DNA from: Stieleria tagensis
Lineage (GTDB): Bacteria > Planctomycetota > Planctomycetia > Pirellulales > Pirellulaceae
Direction: 5' to 3'
Length of the DNA: 39,558 nt
Assembly: GCF_024129865.1 (NCBI RefSeq)
Contig: NZ_JAMYFE010000062.1
Location: 1 to 39,558 of the forward strand
The first letter of the stretch is position 1; each line of letters opens with the position of its first letter. The notes under the pieces are model-generated. The model saw only the letters and a program-made list of their open reading frames with translations. It was not told where the DNA came from and ran no database searches. Positions 15,636-24,558 of the stretch are shown here, in pieces. A program made the position numbers and the translations under genes.

Positions 15636-18266
15636 ATGAAACCCCGCACCTGTTTCATGGTCACGATGGCATTAGCCATCCATTCGATCGGTTCCGATAT
15701 TCCGGTATTAGCCCAGTCAGAAGCAGCCCGGCCAAAGACTGTTACGGCCGAACATCCGGATCGCCAGGTTCAATCCAATGTGCCGCAGGGCAAATTGACC
15801 AACGGGGTGTTTGCCGACAGCAAACTCTTTCCCGCGACGCGACGCGATTACACCGTTTATGTCCCCGCTCAGTACCGCGATGACCAACCGGCGAACCTAA
15901 TGGTTTTCATGGACGGCAAGAATTACGCGAACCCGCGTGGCGCGTTTCGAGTTCCCATCGTGCTGGACAATTTAATCGCCGAGCAAGCCATCCCGGTGAC
16001 AGTGGCGGTGTTTGTGAATCCGGGTACCGTGCCGGCGGAAAAGCCCGGTGCAAAAGATCGCAGCAACCGATCGTTTGAATATGATTCGATGGGGGATCGC
16101 TATGCCCGCTTTTTGGTCGACGAGTTTCTGCCGGTTGCGCTGCAAGGATTGAATGTTTCCAACGATCCGAGTCGTCGTGCCGTCTGTGGCATTTCATCCG
16201 GCGGAATCTGTGCCTTCACCGCCGCCTGGGAAAAACCGGATCAGTTCGGCAAGGTGATCAGCCACATCGGCAGCTTCACCAACATTCGTGGCGGCTGGGC
16301 CTATCCCGGCCTGGTGCGAAAAACCAAGGGCAACCCGAAATCGATCAAAGTCTATTTGCAAGAGGGCAAAGACGACTTGAACAACCTGTTCGGCAACTGG
16401 CCGTTGGCCAATCGAGATCTGGCCGCATCGCTTCAATTTGCCGGCTATCCCTACAAACTTGTGATGACCGAAGGCGGACACAGCGGCAAGTTCGGCGGCC
16501 AGGAACTGCCCGATGCAATTCGCTGGTTGTGGTCAGAAGATGCCGAGTCAACGGTGATCCCAGATCCCGGGACCAAACCGCAGTGGCAACCGCACCCCGA
16601 TGCGGTTGCAAATGATTCGGTCCCCAAAGGCACGCTTCGCGCAATGCCCCAGTGGGAGTCCACGGTGTTTCCAGGAATGGTTCGCGACTGGTGGGTTTAC
16701 GTGCCGGCGCAGTACAAGTCCGATCAACCAGCGGCGCTCATGGTGTTTCGGGACGGCCAGCGGATGAGCGATGTCAACGGGCGTTGGCGTGTCCCCATCG
16801 TGTTCGACAACCTGATTGCACGTGGTGACATGCCACCCACGATCGCCGTCTTTCTTAATCCGGGACATGACAAAACCAAACCGCGTCAGCGAAACAAGTC
16901 CTCCAACCGCGGTTTCGAATACGACAGTTTGGGTGACCGCTACGCCCAATTCTTGACCGACGAGATCCTTGCCAAGGTCGAATCCGATTTCAACATTTCA
17001 CAAGATCCCCAGTTGCGCGCCATCGGCGGCTCAAGTTCTGGAGCGATCTGTGCCTTCACCGTGGCTTGGCAGCGGCCCGACCGTTTCGGCAAAGTTTACT
17101 CCAGCGTTGGTAGCTTCACCAATCTGCGAGGTGGCAATGTGTACCCGGCGTTGGTGCGGAAAACCGAACCCAAACCAATCCGAGTCTACATGGCCGACAC
17201 GAGTGGCGATGTCGACAATCAGTTTGGAAGTTGGCCCTGGGCGAACCAGCGAATGGCATCCGCATTGGACTACATGGGATACGACATTCGGTTTGATTGG
17301 GCGGAGGGCTATGGGCACAACGCCGACTATGGCGGATCAAGATTCCCCGAAGCGATGAAATGGTTGTGGCGGACTGAAGTGCATCAACCAAACATCGACA
17401 CCAGCGGAGACCTGCGTGGTGATTTGACGTTGCTGAACCTGTTGATTCCCGGCGAACAGTGGGAAACAGTCGCCACAGAACTGGGGTTTGCCGATGCACC
17501 CTGTGCCGATGCGGAAGGCAATTTCTATTTTTCAGATATGAAAGCGCCGGCGGTCTACCGTATCAGCGCGGCGGATGGTTCCCGCCAGGTGATCGCGGAG
17601 GAATCCATCAGCGGAATGGAGTTTGGCAACGATGGCCGCTTGTATGGATGCCAGGGAGCCCAGAACCGAGTGATCGCGATCGACGTGACGTCCGGCGCGG
17701 TCGATGTGATCGCCACCGGTGTCAAACCAAACGATATGGCGATCTCTGCTGATGGAACAATCTACATCACCGAAACGCGGGATCACCAAATCACTCGGAT
17801 CAATTCAGAATCCGGTGAACATGAGCACGTCGACACAGGGATCACTCGCCCCAACGGGATCGCACTGTCACGCGACGGTGGCACCCTCGCGGTTTCGGAT
17901 TCCGGTGGCCAGCACACATGGACCTTTCGGGTTCGTGCCGATGGCAGTTTGGACGGAAAGATGCCGACCATGACCATGCGATTGCCGATCGATCCCAACG
18001 GTGAGTTTCAATTCAACCAGCCACCTCCTTACGTTGCTGCCTCGCGTGGCGACGGGATGGCGGTCGACAAAGCCGGCCGCTACTACGTCACCAGCGCCGT
18101 TGGAGTCCAGATTTTTGACCCCACCGGCAGGCTTTGTGGTGTGCTACCAAAACCCGATGCTGACCAGCCACTGACAAGTTGCACGTTGGCCGGTGTCGAC
18201 GGAGACTATTTGTATGTGACCAATGGCACCACAATCTATCGTCGCAAGTTGACCATCGAAAAATAA
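15636..18266 (+). CDS. secreted fusion: two tandem esterase domains plus SMP-30/gluconolactonase-like domain
   Basis: 876 aa from the ATG at 15636; the frame extends to a TTG at 15561, but this ATG begins the signal peptide (cleavage near VLAQ-SE). Domain 1 (about residues 35-305) and domain 2 (about 325-600) are homologous enterochelin-esterase/esterase D-type alpha/beta hydrolases. Each has YVPAQY, FEYDS-GDRYA, a nucleophile elbow (GISSGG in domain 1, GSSSGA in domain 2), SFTN-RGG and a late GH for the catalytic His (GGHSGKFGG, GYGHNADYGG). Domain 3 (about 615-870) is a six-bladed propeller of SMP-30 type (MEFGNDGRLYGCQG, NDMAISADGTIYITE, RPNGIALSRDGGTLAVSD). It probably hydrolyses carbohydrate-linked or siderophore-type esters and lactones outside the cytoplasm. 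It ends directly against the convergent MscS gene. Confidence 0.9.
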   Translation: MKPRTCFMVTMALAIHSIGSDIPVLAQSEAARPKTVTAEHPDRQVQSNVPQGKLTNGVFADSKLFPATRRDYTVYVPAQYRDDQPANLMVFMDGKNYANPRGAFRVPIVLDNLIAEQAIPVTVAVFVNPGTVPAEKPGAKDRSNRSFEYDSMGDRYARFLVDEFLPVALQGLNVSNDPSRRAVCGISSGGICAFTAAWEKPDQFGKVISHIGSFTNIRGGWAYPGLVRKTKGNPKSIKVYLQEGKDDLNNLFGNWPLANRDLAASLQFAGYPYKLVMTEGGHSGKFGGQELPDAIRWLWSEDAESTVIPDPGTKPQWQPHPDAVANDSVPKGTLRAMPQWESTVFPGMVRDWWVYVPAQYKSDQPAALMVFRDGQRMSDVNGRWRVPIVFDNLIARGDMPPTIAVFLNPGHDKTKPRQRNKSSNRGFEYDSLGDRYAQFLTDEILAKVESDFNISQDPQLRAIGGSSSGAICAFTVAWQRPDRFGKVYSSVGSFTNLRGGNVYPALVRKTEPKPIRVYMADTSGDVDNQFGSWPWANQRMASALDYMGYDIRFDWAEGYGHNADYGGSRFPEAMKWLWRTEVHQPNIDTSGDLRGDLTLLNLLIPGEQWETVATELGFADAPCADAEGNFYFSDMKAPAVYRISAADGSRQVIAEESISGMEFGNDGRLYGCQGAQNRVIAIDVTSGAVDVIATGVKPNDMAISADGTIYITETRDHQITRINSESGEHEHVDTGITRPNGIALSRDGGTLAVSDSGGQHTWTFRVRADGSLDGKMPTMTMRLPIDPNGEFQFNQPPPYVAASRGDGMAVDKAGRYYVTSAVGVQIFDPTGRLCGVLPKPDADQPLTSCTLAGVDGDYLYVTNGTTIYRRKLTIEK

Positions 18267-19829
18267 CTAGACGCTACCGTTGGCACTAGCGTTCGAGTTA
18301 TGAACATGAACGTCTTGCTGCGGATATGGAAATGAAATCCCGGCTTGGTCGAACCGTCGTTTGACCTCGCGGGTCACTTCCGTTTTCACCTGCCACCAAT
18401 CCGACGTCTTTGCCCAAGGACGACAAACGATGTTGACCGACGAATCGGCCAGTGCGTGGGTGACCACGACCGGTTCAGGATCGCGAAGCACCAATTCGTT
18501 GGCAGCCAAAACCTCTTGGATCACTTTTTCGGCTTGTTCAAAATCATCGTCGTAGCCGATCCCAAATTCCATGTCCACGCGGCGGGTCGGATTGGCGGTG
18601 ATATTGGTGATCACGTTGTTCCAGATTTCATTGTTGGGCACGTGAATGGTTTGATTGTCAAAAGTGCGAAACGTTGTCGAAACCAGATTCATCTGGTCGA
18701 TCGTTCCCGTCACGCCACCGGCATTGACCACATTGCCAACGTCAAAGGGACGATTGATCAGGATCATCAATCCGCTGGCAAAGTTGCTGAGCGTTCCCTG
18801 AAGCGCCAAACCGACGACCAACCCGGTGGCACCGATGGCGGCCAATACCGGCGTGATATCGACTTCCAGCGCCGTCAGTGCAATTGCAAATCCGATCAAC
18901 ATCACCACATTGGTGATCGTGCTGGCGATCAAACGCTCGGCAAGCTGGCTGAGTTTCAGTTTGCGTTCGAGCAACCAGTTGACGATCCTGGCGACTAATC
19001 GAGCAATGAAGTAGGTGATCAACAAGATTAAAAAGAATTTCCCAAGATTCCACGCCATCCGTCGGCCGCCCTCTTTGGAATTGACCCAGCCGACAATGCC
19101 AGACCAAGCCGCTGCCGCGTCGGATGTGTCGAGTTCAATTCCAGAGACTTCGGTGGAATAGGTTCGGTATTCTTCAACGTCGCCCCCTTTTGCCTCCAGC
19201 GAATTGAGCACAATGTTTAGGCGGTCGCTGAGCGCGGTCCGTGCATCTTGCAGCTCGGTGACGCTGGACAGCATTTCATCTTTCATTTCGGTCGCGGATT
19301 CGGCCGCGGTGGTAGGGTCATCCGAATCGCTCGCCGCTGCTGGTTCACCGTCCGCCTTGACTTCCGTGTCCTCCTCCGGTTGATTCTCTACTGCGTCGGC
19401 ATCCACACCCAGTTTTTGTTGGGCTGCGCCGGTGACTTCCTCTTCGTCCGCTTTGGTACTGTCGCTGACGGCCTTGGTGATCGATTCAGCGACCTCCAGC
19501 GAGTTTTTGGCTGCTTCTTCGTCATCAGCCGATAACGCTTCGTTTGCTTTTTTCACACCCATGCGGACGGCGGCAATCTCGCGTGCCTTGCCGCGTAACA
19601 ATTTGAACCAGGCGTCGGATTCGACCTGCAACTCGGCTTTGGTCAACGGTTTGACCATGATCTTCAATTGATCCAGCGGGATCTCTGGATGGATCGTGGT
19701 ATAAGCGGTGTATTCTGGGGGGTTGGCGTCCGCTTCGTTGGTCTCTTGGGCAACAGCCGATGGAAATCCGCCCAAGACCAATGCGATTAGCAGTAACAGG
19801 TGTCGAGTGATCACGCTTTCATTCCTCAT
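18267..19829 (-). CDS. mechanosensitive ion channel (MscS family) with long periplasmic N-terminus
   Basis: 520 aa, ATG start. It has a signal peptide (residues 1-27), then about 230 residues of soluble acidic and helical sequence with a very acidic linker (about 120-185). Membrane segments follow near residues 260-285, 300-320 and 325-360. The pore helix region ATGLVVGLALQGTLSNFASG is the MscS TM3 signature with its Gly/Ala packing. After it come the beta domain (PFDVGNVVNAGGVTGTIDQM, then PNNEIWNNVITN) and the C-terminal alpha/beta domain. It should open under membrane tension to release osmolytes. It is longer than E. coli MscS (286 aa) because of the extracytoplasmic domain. The TAG stop is immediately adjacent to the convergent esterase stop. 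Confidence 0.93.
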   Translation of the reverse strand: MRNESVITRHLLLLIALVLGGFPSAVAQETNEADANPPEYTAYTTIHPEIPLDQLKIMVKPLTKAELQVESDAWFKLLRGKAREIAAVRMGVKKANEALSADDEEAAKNSLEVAESITKAVSDSTKADEEEVTGAAQQKLGVDADAVENQPEEDTEVKADGEPAAASDSDDPTTAAESATEMKDEMLSSVTELQDARTALSDRLNIVLNSLEAKGGDVEEYRTYSTEVSGIELDTSDAAAAWSGIVGWVNSKEGGRRMAWNLGKFFLILLITYFIARLVARIVNWLLERKLKLSQLAERLIASTITNVVMLIGFAIALTALEVDITPVLAAIGATGLVVGLALQGTLSNFASGLMILINRPFDVGNVVNAGGVTGTIDQMNLVSTTFRTFDNQTIHVPNNEIWNNVITNITANPTRRVDMEFGIGYDDDFEQAEKVIQEVLAANELVLRDPEPVVVTHALADSSVNIVCRPWAKTSDWWQVKTEVTREVKRRFDQAGISFPYPQQDVHVHNSNASANGSV

Positions 19830-20099
19830 TTTCGGTCCATGCTTTGAATCGTCGCCGTTAAGCTAAAACAATTGTGTTTCAGTCACAATCACCGTTCGTG
19901 GGGTGTCAAATGGCGGTGCATTTGCCAGCACATTGCCAAGGTGATCGATCTGGACCAAGATGCGTTGCAATGGCAGCGGTTTGGATGGTAGCGCTCATTT
20001 CGTGATGCCATCGCGACCCGATTTCTGCAGTCATTTTTACGCGTGCATTACTCCGGGCGACCAACAGACGTCTTACCAACGGCGAATTAAACTGCAGCA

Positions 20100-21371
20100 A
20101 TGTCAACCATTGACGAAACGATCTCGGACCTGTTTCAACAGCACTCGCGACGCATCTATGCCTCGCTGGTGCGACTCGTCGGTGACTTTGATTTGGCCGA
20201 AGAAGCGTTGCAGGAAGCCTTTGCCGCGGCCGTCAATCGCTGGCCCAGCGAAGGCGAGCCGGAGAATCCGATTGCGTGGTTGATTTCAACCGGGCGGTTC
20301 AAAGCCATCGATTTGATTCGTCGCCGCGCCAAACTGAATCAGATCGCTGGCGAAGTCGCGGAGCGCTTGGCCACAGTCGAACAGGTCAATCAGAACAAGG
20401 CCTACAGTGCTATCGAAGACGATCGCTTGCGCCTGATTTTTACCTGCTGTCATCCGGCGATCGACCCCGCGGTACAGATTCCGCTGACACTGCGAGAAGT
20501 TTGCGGACTGGCAACCGAAGAAATCGCGAGTGCCTTCCTGACGTCGACGCCGACGATGGCGCAGCGAATCGTGCGCGGCAAAGCCAAAATCCGTGATGCC
20601 AAAATTCCAATTGTGGTTCCGGAATTAAGCGAATTGCCGGCGCGATTGGATGCCGTGCTCTCGGTCATTTACTTGATCTTCAACGAAGGCTATTCGACGT
20701 CACAGGGAGAGTCGTTGACGCGCGCCGATCTGTCGGGCGAAGCAATTCGGCTGTGCCGGTTACTGCTGGAACTGCATTACGATGTCGAGGTGATGGGGTT
20801 GCTCGCGCTGATGCTGTTGCATGAATCACGTCGCGAATCCCGGACTACAGCCGATGGTGAGATCGTGCTGCTGGAAGACCAGGATCGCACGCGCTGGGAT
20901 GCTGAAATGATCGCCGAAGGCCGACGACTGGTCGAAACCGCATTGGCAGAAAGTTCACTGGCCGGAACCGAATTGCCCGAACGCCGAATCGGTGTTTATT
21001 GTTTGCAAGCAGCTATCTCGGCGGTGCACACCGAAGCCAAGACGGCTCGCGAAACCGATTGGGGGCAAATTGTTGCTTTGTACGACATCTTGCTGCGAGC
21101 CGAACCGACACCCGTCATCGAACTCAATCGTGCGGTGGCGATCGCGATGCGTGACGGCCCGCAATCAGGTCTTGAAATCATCGATGCGATTCTCGATCGT
21201 GGCGAACTGGTCGGCTACGCGCTGGCCCACTCCGCACGTGGCGAACTGCTGCGGCGATCGGGGAAAATCGATCCCGCAAGAACCGCGTTTCGACGTGCCA
21301 GAGAATTGACCTCGCAGCCAGCGTCCCAGCGGTTCCTCGATCAGAAACTGCGGGACCTAGAAGGGACATGA
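20100..21371 (+). CDS. ECF42-type RNA polymerase sigma factor with C-terminal extension
   Basis: 423 aa, ATG start. Region 2 spans about residues 10-80 ([20 protein letters not shown], then [20 protein letters not shown]). Region 4 spans about 130-175 ([19 protein letters not shown], then [15 protein letters not shown]). A large C-terminal extension follows: a DUF6596-like part ([17 protein letters not shown]) and TPR-like helices ([10 protein letters not shown], then [14 protein letters not shown]). This fused layout and the downstream DGPF genes are diagnostic of group ECF42. In that group the C-terminal extension is needed for activity and there is no classical anti-sigma factor, as known from Streptomyces work. 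It probably activates transcription of the two DGPF genes, but I did not find a confident target promoter. Confidence 0.93.
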   Translation: MSTIDETISDLFQQHSRRIYASLVRLVGDFDLAEEALQEAFAAAVNRWPSEGEPENPIAWLISTGRFKAIDLIRRRAKLNQIAGEVAERLATVEQVNQNKAYSAIEDDRLRLIFTCCHPAIDPAVQIPLTLREVCGLATEEIASAFLTSTPTMAQRIVRGKAKIRDAKIPIVVPELSELPARLDAVLSVIYLIFNEGYSTSQGESLTRADLSGEAIRLCRLLLELHYDVEVMGLLALMLLHESRRESRTTADGEIVLLEDQDRTRWDAEMIAEGRRLVETALAESSLAGTELPERRIGVYCLQAAISAVHTEAKTARETDWGQIVALYDILLRAEPTPVIELNRAVAIAMRDGPQSGLEIIDAILDRGELVGYALAHSARGELLRRSGKIDPARTAFRRARELTSQPASQRFLDQKLRDLEGT

Positions 21372-21632
21372 GTCATCCGCGAGGCGGTCTGGGCGAACCG
21401 CTTGGCGTCTAGACACGGTTTATCCATCAGCCCTGGAGCGATCGCGCACGGTTGATGGTTCGTCAAAATTGAAAGGTCCGGGGAACCGGACGCTAGCGCG
21501 TGCCGGCTGAATCGAAAATGGAGTCAGAGAAATTATTGCGATTGGTTGTCGATCTCTCCGGGCTTGATTCGACTACCAAGTAACTTCACCCGCTATCGCG
21601 GCCGGATTCACTCCTTTCCACACGAGAACCAC

Positions 21633-22037
21633 ATGAAATTCATCTGCTTGGGTTATGCCGACCAATCCCAATTCGAAGCGATGTCGGAAGAACAGATGTG
21701 CCAAGCCATGCAGCGCTGCTTTGACTATGACGATGTACTGCGTGCCGGCGGCCATTTTGTCGGCGGCGAGGCGTTGCAGTCCGCTTCGGACGCGGTCACC
21801 TTGCGGATGCGTGATGCCCAAGTTCAAACCACCGACGGGCCGTTCGCCGAGACTAAAGAACAACTCGGCGGCATCCTGATCTTGGAAGCCGATGACATGC
21901 AACATGCCGTTGAATTGATGTCTAAGCATCCTGGCGTCGAATTTGGGCCGTTTGAAATCCGGCCTGCCGATCAAACTATCAACGAACTGGTGCAAGCACG
22001 TGACAAGGCCTTTCAAGCTGAGGTAAACGATCGATGA
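21633..22037 (+). CDS. YCII-related DGPF-motif protein (first of two)
   Basis: 134 aa from the ATG at 21633; the frame runs further upstream but the family begins at [10 protein letters not shown]. The ferredoxin-like YCII fold is recognisable, with the hallmark [15 protein letters not shown] (DGPF at 68-71), a strand ILILEAD, a helix ([13 protein letters not shown]) and FEIRPAD. DGPF proteins are the standard genomic partners of ECF42 sigma factors; their biochemical role is unsettled. The stop overlaps the start of the second DGPF gene (ATGA), so the pair is coupled. It lies 261 bp after the sigma gene, leaving room for its own promoter. Confidence 0.9.
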   Translation: MKFICLGYADQSQFEAMSEEQMCQAMQRCFDYDDVLRAGGHFVGGEALQSASDAVTLRMRDAQVQTTDGPFAETKEQLGGILILEADDMQHAVELMSKHPGVEFGPFEIRPADQTINELVQARDKAFQAEVNDR

Positions 22038-22381
22038 AATACATGCTGTTGATTTATGGTGTTGAACAGGACTGGACGCAACAAGAACGCCAGGAGTGCA
22101 TGTTGGAATCGATGGGAATCGCGGAGGAATTGGCCGCGCAAGGCAAATTTGTCAGTTCGTCGCCTCTCCATTCGGTCTCCACGGCCACCAGCCTGCGAGT
22201 GCGCGATGGCAAACGCCAAATCACCGATGGACCGTTTGCCGAAACGACCGAACAGTTGGGCGGCTACTACATCATCGACGTCGACCATTTGGATGAAGCC
22301 ATCGCAATCGCCGAGCGATTGCCGCCGGCCAAGAAGGGCACCGTGGAAATACGTCCTCTGTTCCCGCTGCCAAATGCTTGA
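22034..22381 (+). CDS. YCII-related DGPF-motif protein (second of two)
   Basis: 115 aa, ATG overlapping the upstream TGA. It has the typical start MKYMLLIYG and the motif [20 protein letters not shown] (DGPF at 65-68), then a helix [12 protein letters not shown] and a final strand VEIRPLF. It is paralogous to the preceding gene and closer to the canonical length of the family. Both are presumed cytoplasmic and may form homo- or heterodimers, which is an inference from the fold. It closes the ECF42 module; a 161-bp gap follows before the next gene. Confidence 0.9.
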   Translation: MKYMLLIYGVEQDWTQQERQECMLESMGIAEELAAQGKFVSSSPLHSVSTATSLRVRDGKRQITDGPFAETTEQLGGYYIIDVDHLDEAIAIAERLPPAKKGTVEIRPLFPLPNA

Positions 22382-22542
22382 CGTTCGGTCTCCCTTCACT
22401 CCGCACGATGCTCCAGGCGGGCGATCGGATGGGTACGAGAATGCTGAGTAAAAATCGAACAACATTCAGATTTTTACGCAACCTTCTCGTTGATGCTACG
22501 ACCATAGTCATCGGGTTCTTTCTCTCACCGTGGAGTTGAACG

Positions 22543-23403
22543 ATGGCACATTTCGAAAAAGCTGGATCGGGAAAAAACTCGTCGGTTCAGTTTGCGACGC
22601 ATCCCTCGGACCGCAAACAGATCTGGCGAGCGACGGTGTCTCATGGGACAAAATTTGACGTCGTGCTATGGGGCGGAGACAGTTTGACGGTCGAATCACC
22701 CGGCGGTTTACTGACGTTTACCGAAGGTAAGTCGCCGGGTAAGGACAGACGTCTGTTCACGATCACCGCCAATTCCTACGGCACCCTGGAATTGCAGGCT
22801 CGGCATTCCAACGGTTCTGTCTGGGACACGTTGACCGTCAACGTCGCCTCGCAGACCGACAAGCTGTTGTGCAGCCAAGCCATCAAGCTGCTCAAGCACA
22901 AATCGGTCGCCAAAATGCAGTTTCAAATTGGACCGCTGCAGGTCACTCCGGCAAGGATGCGTGGGGTTTCATCGCTGTTGCAATCGGGCGAGGTTTTCGT
23001 CCGCTATTCACCCTCGCTGCCGCTAGGGGCTTACCTGAGAGGGCAAGATGAATTGCAGTTGCCCTACCAAAGTATCTCGACGGATGAGCAAAAAGCGAAT
23101 GCCTGTCACGAGCTGTCGCATGCACTGATGGACCAACACTATGCCGGAAAACCACTCAAGCGAACGGTGACCGAGTCGGTCGGCTATATCGTCCAGTTCA
23201 TCTTTTTCAGGGTCGCCCGCCCCAAATTGACCGTCGACAAAGTCAAACAGATCCCGGTCGCAATTGCGGCCTTCGAAGCCGCGGGAGAAGTGATCGCCAA
23301 CAAACGAGTCAGCCAGTCGGCGCAAACAAAACTCCGCGAGGCCTTGATCGCCAACGGGATCTACAGCAACCAGTCGCGGATGATCAGCTACGACGGCATT
23401 TGA
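22543..23403 (+). CDS. zincin-like protein (HELSH motif) with N-terminal beta domain, function unknown
   Basis: 286 aa, ATG with GGAG about 9 bases upstream. No signal peptide. Residues about 1-102 look like a beta-sandwich (SVQFATHPSDRKQIWRATVS, then LTFTEGK and LTVNVASQTD). Residues about 110-245 form a helical domain with ACHELSHALMDQHY (His189, Glu190, His193), matching HExxH of zinc peptidases. A Glu 18 residues later in VTESVGYIVQ (Glu211) could be the third ligand, as in gluzincins. I do not recognise the family. It could be a protease, a toxin-like effector or an inactive structural protein. The neighbours are the DGPF module and a small secreted protein, with no obvious immunity partner. 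Confidence 0.75.
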   Translation: MAHFEKAGSGKNSSVQFATHPSDRKQIWRATVSHGTKFDVVLWGGDSLTVESPGGLLTFTEGKSPGKDRRLFTITANSYGTLELQARHSNGSVWDTLTVNVASQTDKLLCSQAIKLLKHKSVAKMQFQIGPLQVTPARMRGVSSLLQSGEVFVRYSPSLPLGAYLRGQDELQLPYQSISTDEQKANACHELSHALMDQHYAGKPLKRTVTESVGYIVQFIFFRVARPKLTVDKVKQIPVAIAAFEAAGEVIANKRVSQSAQTKLREALIANGIYSNQSRMISYDGI

Positions 23404-23571
23404 CCCAGCGACTTTCTTTGCTGACCGGCGCGGTTCCAGCAGTGACTAATATGCGGATTCTGCGCTTGGCCAGGGAGGTGTTCATCCGTCTGGTGGTCCG
23501 CGATCGCCCCGGTCGGCGTTGACAGAGCGTTTGGGCGACCTAGCGTTCAGTCCATTCAACGGGGAGCCACC

Positions 23572-23943
23572 ATGAGAACAGTCAATCTAATTGTGACGAT
23601 GATTGTCACATCCTTGCTTGCGGTCGCAATGTTTGTATCACCACCGACCAAATCTGACTCGAACAACAACGACAAAACCTACTTCACCGACGTCGTTGCC
23701 TCGCGAGACAAAACACGACTCGACCAATTCGTGCAGTCGCTCGACCCGGCTGTGATGAAGGAGTGCGTCGATCGATACGACAAAGGCAAACCGATCGACC
23801 TGGACTATTTGGCAACCTGCGGAGATTTCGAAGTCTATGCCGACTACTTGCGACTCTCCAAATTCGAAGCCGTCAAGAAATTCGAATACGCGTTGCTTCA
23901 TTCATCCTCGAAATTGGAATTCGAAGACCGTCTTTCTCGCTAG
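23572..23943 (+). CDS. small secreted or membrane-anchored hypothetical protein
   Basis: 123 aa, ATG preceded by GGGGAG about 8 bases upstream. Residues 1-25 form a signal peptide or N-terminal anchor (LIVTMIVTSLLAVAMFVSPP). The rest is a charged helical domain with two Cys (KECVDRY, LATCGDFEVYADYL) and a C-terminal helix (SKLEFEDRLSR). No catalytic motif is seen and I do not recognise the family. It stands alone, 168 bp from the previous gene and followed by a 615-bp repeat-rich gap. Confidence 0.68.
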   Translation: MRTVNLIVTMIVTSLLAVAMFVSPPTKSDSNNNDKTYFTDVVASRDKTRLDQFVQSLDPAVMKECVDRYDKGKPIDLDYLATCGDFEVYADYLRLSKFEAVKKFEYALLHSSSKLEFEDRLSR

Positions 23944-24008
23944 CAAGTATTCATTGAAATTGCTTCCGTGTCTCTCACTCTGGCAGAACTTGCTTTGCCA
24001 AGCCCAGC

Positions 24009-24053
24009 CGGTGAGAATAGGGGGGCGCTACATTCTCACCGATCGGTGAGAAC
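24009..24053. repeat. inverted half-sites around a 20-bp perfect palindrome
   Basis: TTCTCACCGATCGGTGAGAA at 24033-24052 is a perfect 20-bp palindrome. A further copy of the half-site, CGGTGAGAAT, lies at 24009-24018 and pairs perfectly over 10 bp with ATTCTCACCG at 24032-24041. It could be a regulator binding site or a transcript-end hairpin of the preceding gene. Confidence 0.7.
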
Positions 24054-24064
24054 AGGTCACCGCA

Positions 24065-24100
24065 ACCGGGCAACCACCCGGGCAACCACCCGGGCAACCG
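24065..24100. repeat. 12-bp tandem repeat, three units
   Basis: The unit CCCGGGCAACCA is repeated three times with single-base changes at the two ends. It is not in a plausible gene. Confidence 0.7.
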
Positions 24101-24558
24101 AAGGTGCTGTCAGTGAGCCCCACCACCGCACCCAATGCTGACCGGACGGACCGCCGATAAACAAGTTCTGGCATTGAAAAATAGTACTCGTACTTAGGGC
24201 GCAGCCCGGTACTCGTACTCCTACTCGAAGTCGGATGCCAATGACCGAGCCAATCTTCGGCACTCGATCGCCTTGGCGTCTAACGCGTCTCGGTTGACTA
24301 CATTGCGTCATTATTTGAGCTCGCCAGAGAGTTGAGCGGCGATCATTTGCGGAAGTCGAGTACGAGTACCGCGATGCTGAGTACGATCAAGACGAGCCAA
24401 AACTGCGGCATCCTCAGTCCGTTCAATCGGGTTTCGCCTGAGTCGCTCGCGCGGCCGTCGGTGACGGCAGACGTTTGCCGACTGAGGATCTCTCATCCGT
24501 TGGAACGACGAACCTTGCTTTACGACTACGATGACGGCATTCGCACCCCATCTGCCAC

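Larger units (their letters stand above)
23944..24558. other. 615-bp intergenic region rich in short repeats, no gene seen
   Basis: It contains a 20-bp palindrome plus a third half-site (24009-24053), a 12-bp tandem triplet (24065-24100) and a widely spaced 13-bp inverted repeat GGTACTCGTACTC (24208-24220 and 24358-24370). Open frames on either strand follow the repeats or show no protein-like character. Confidence 0.65.

Noticed and set aside
22543-23571. Toxin-immunity pair (zincin-like protein with the next small secreted protein)
   Set aside because: The downstream protein has a signal peptide and lies 168 bp away without coupling, and nothing in it resembles an immunity protein.
24057-24311. 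84-codon minus-strand open frame through the 12-bp tandem repeat
   Set aside because: Its C-terminus is just the translated repeat (VARVVARVVARL type), so it is not evidence of a gene.
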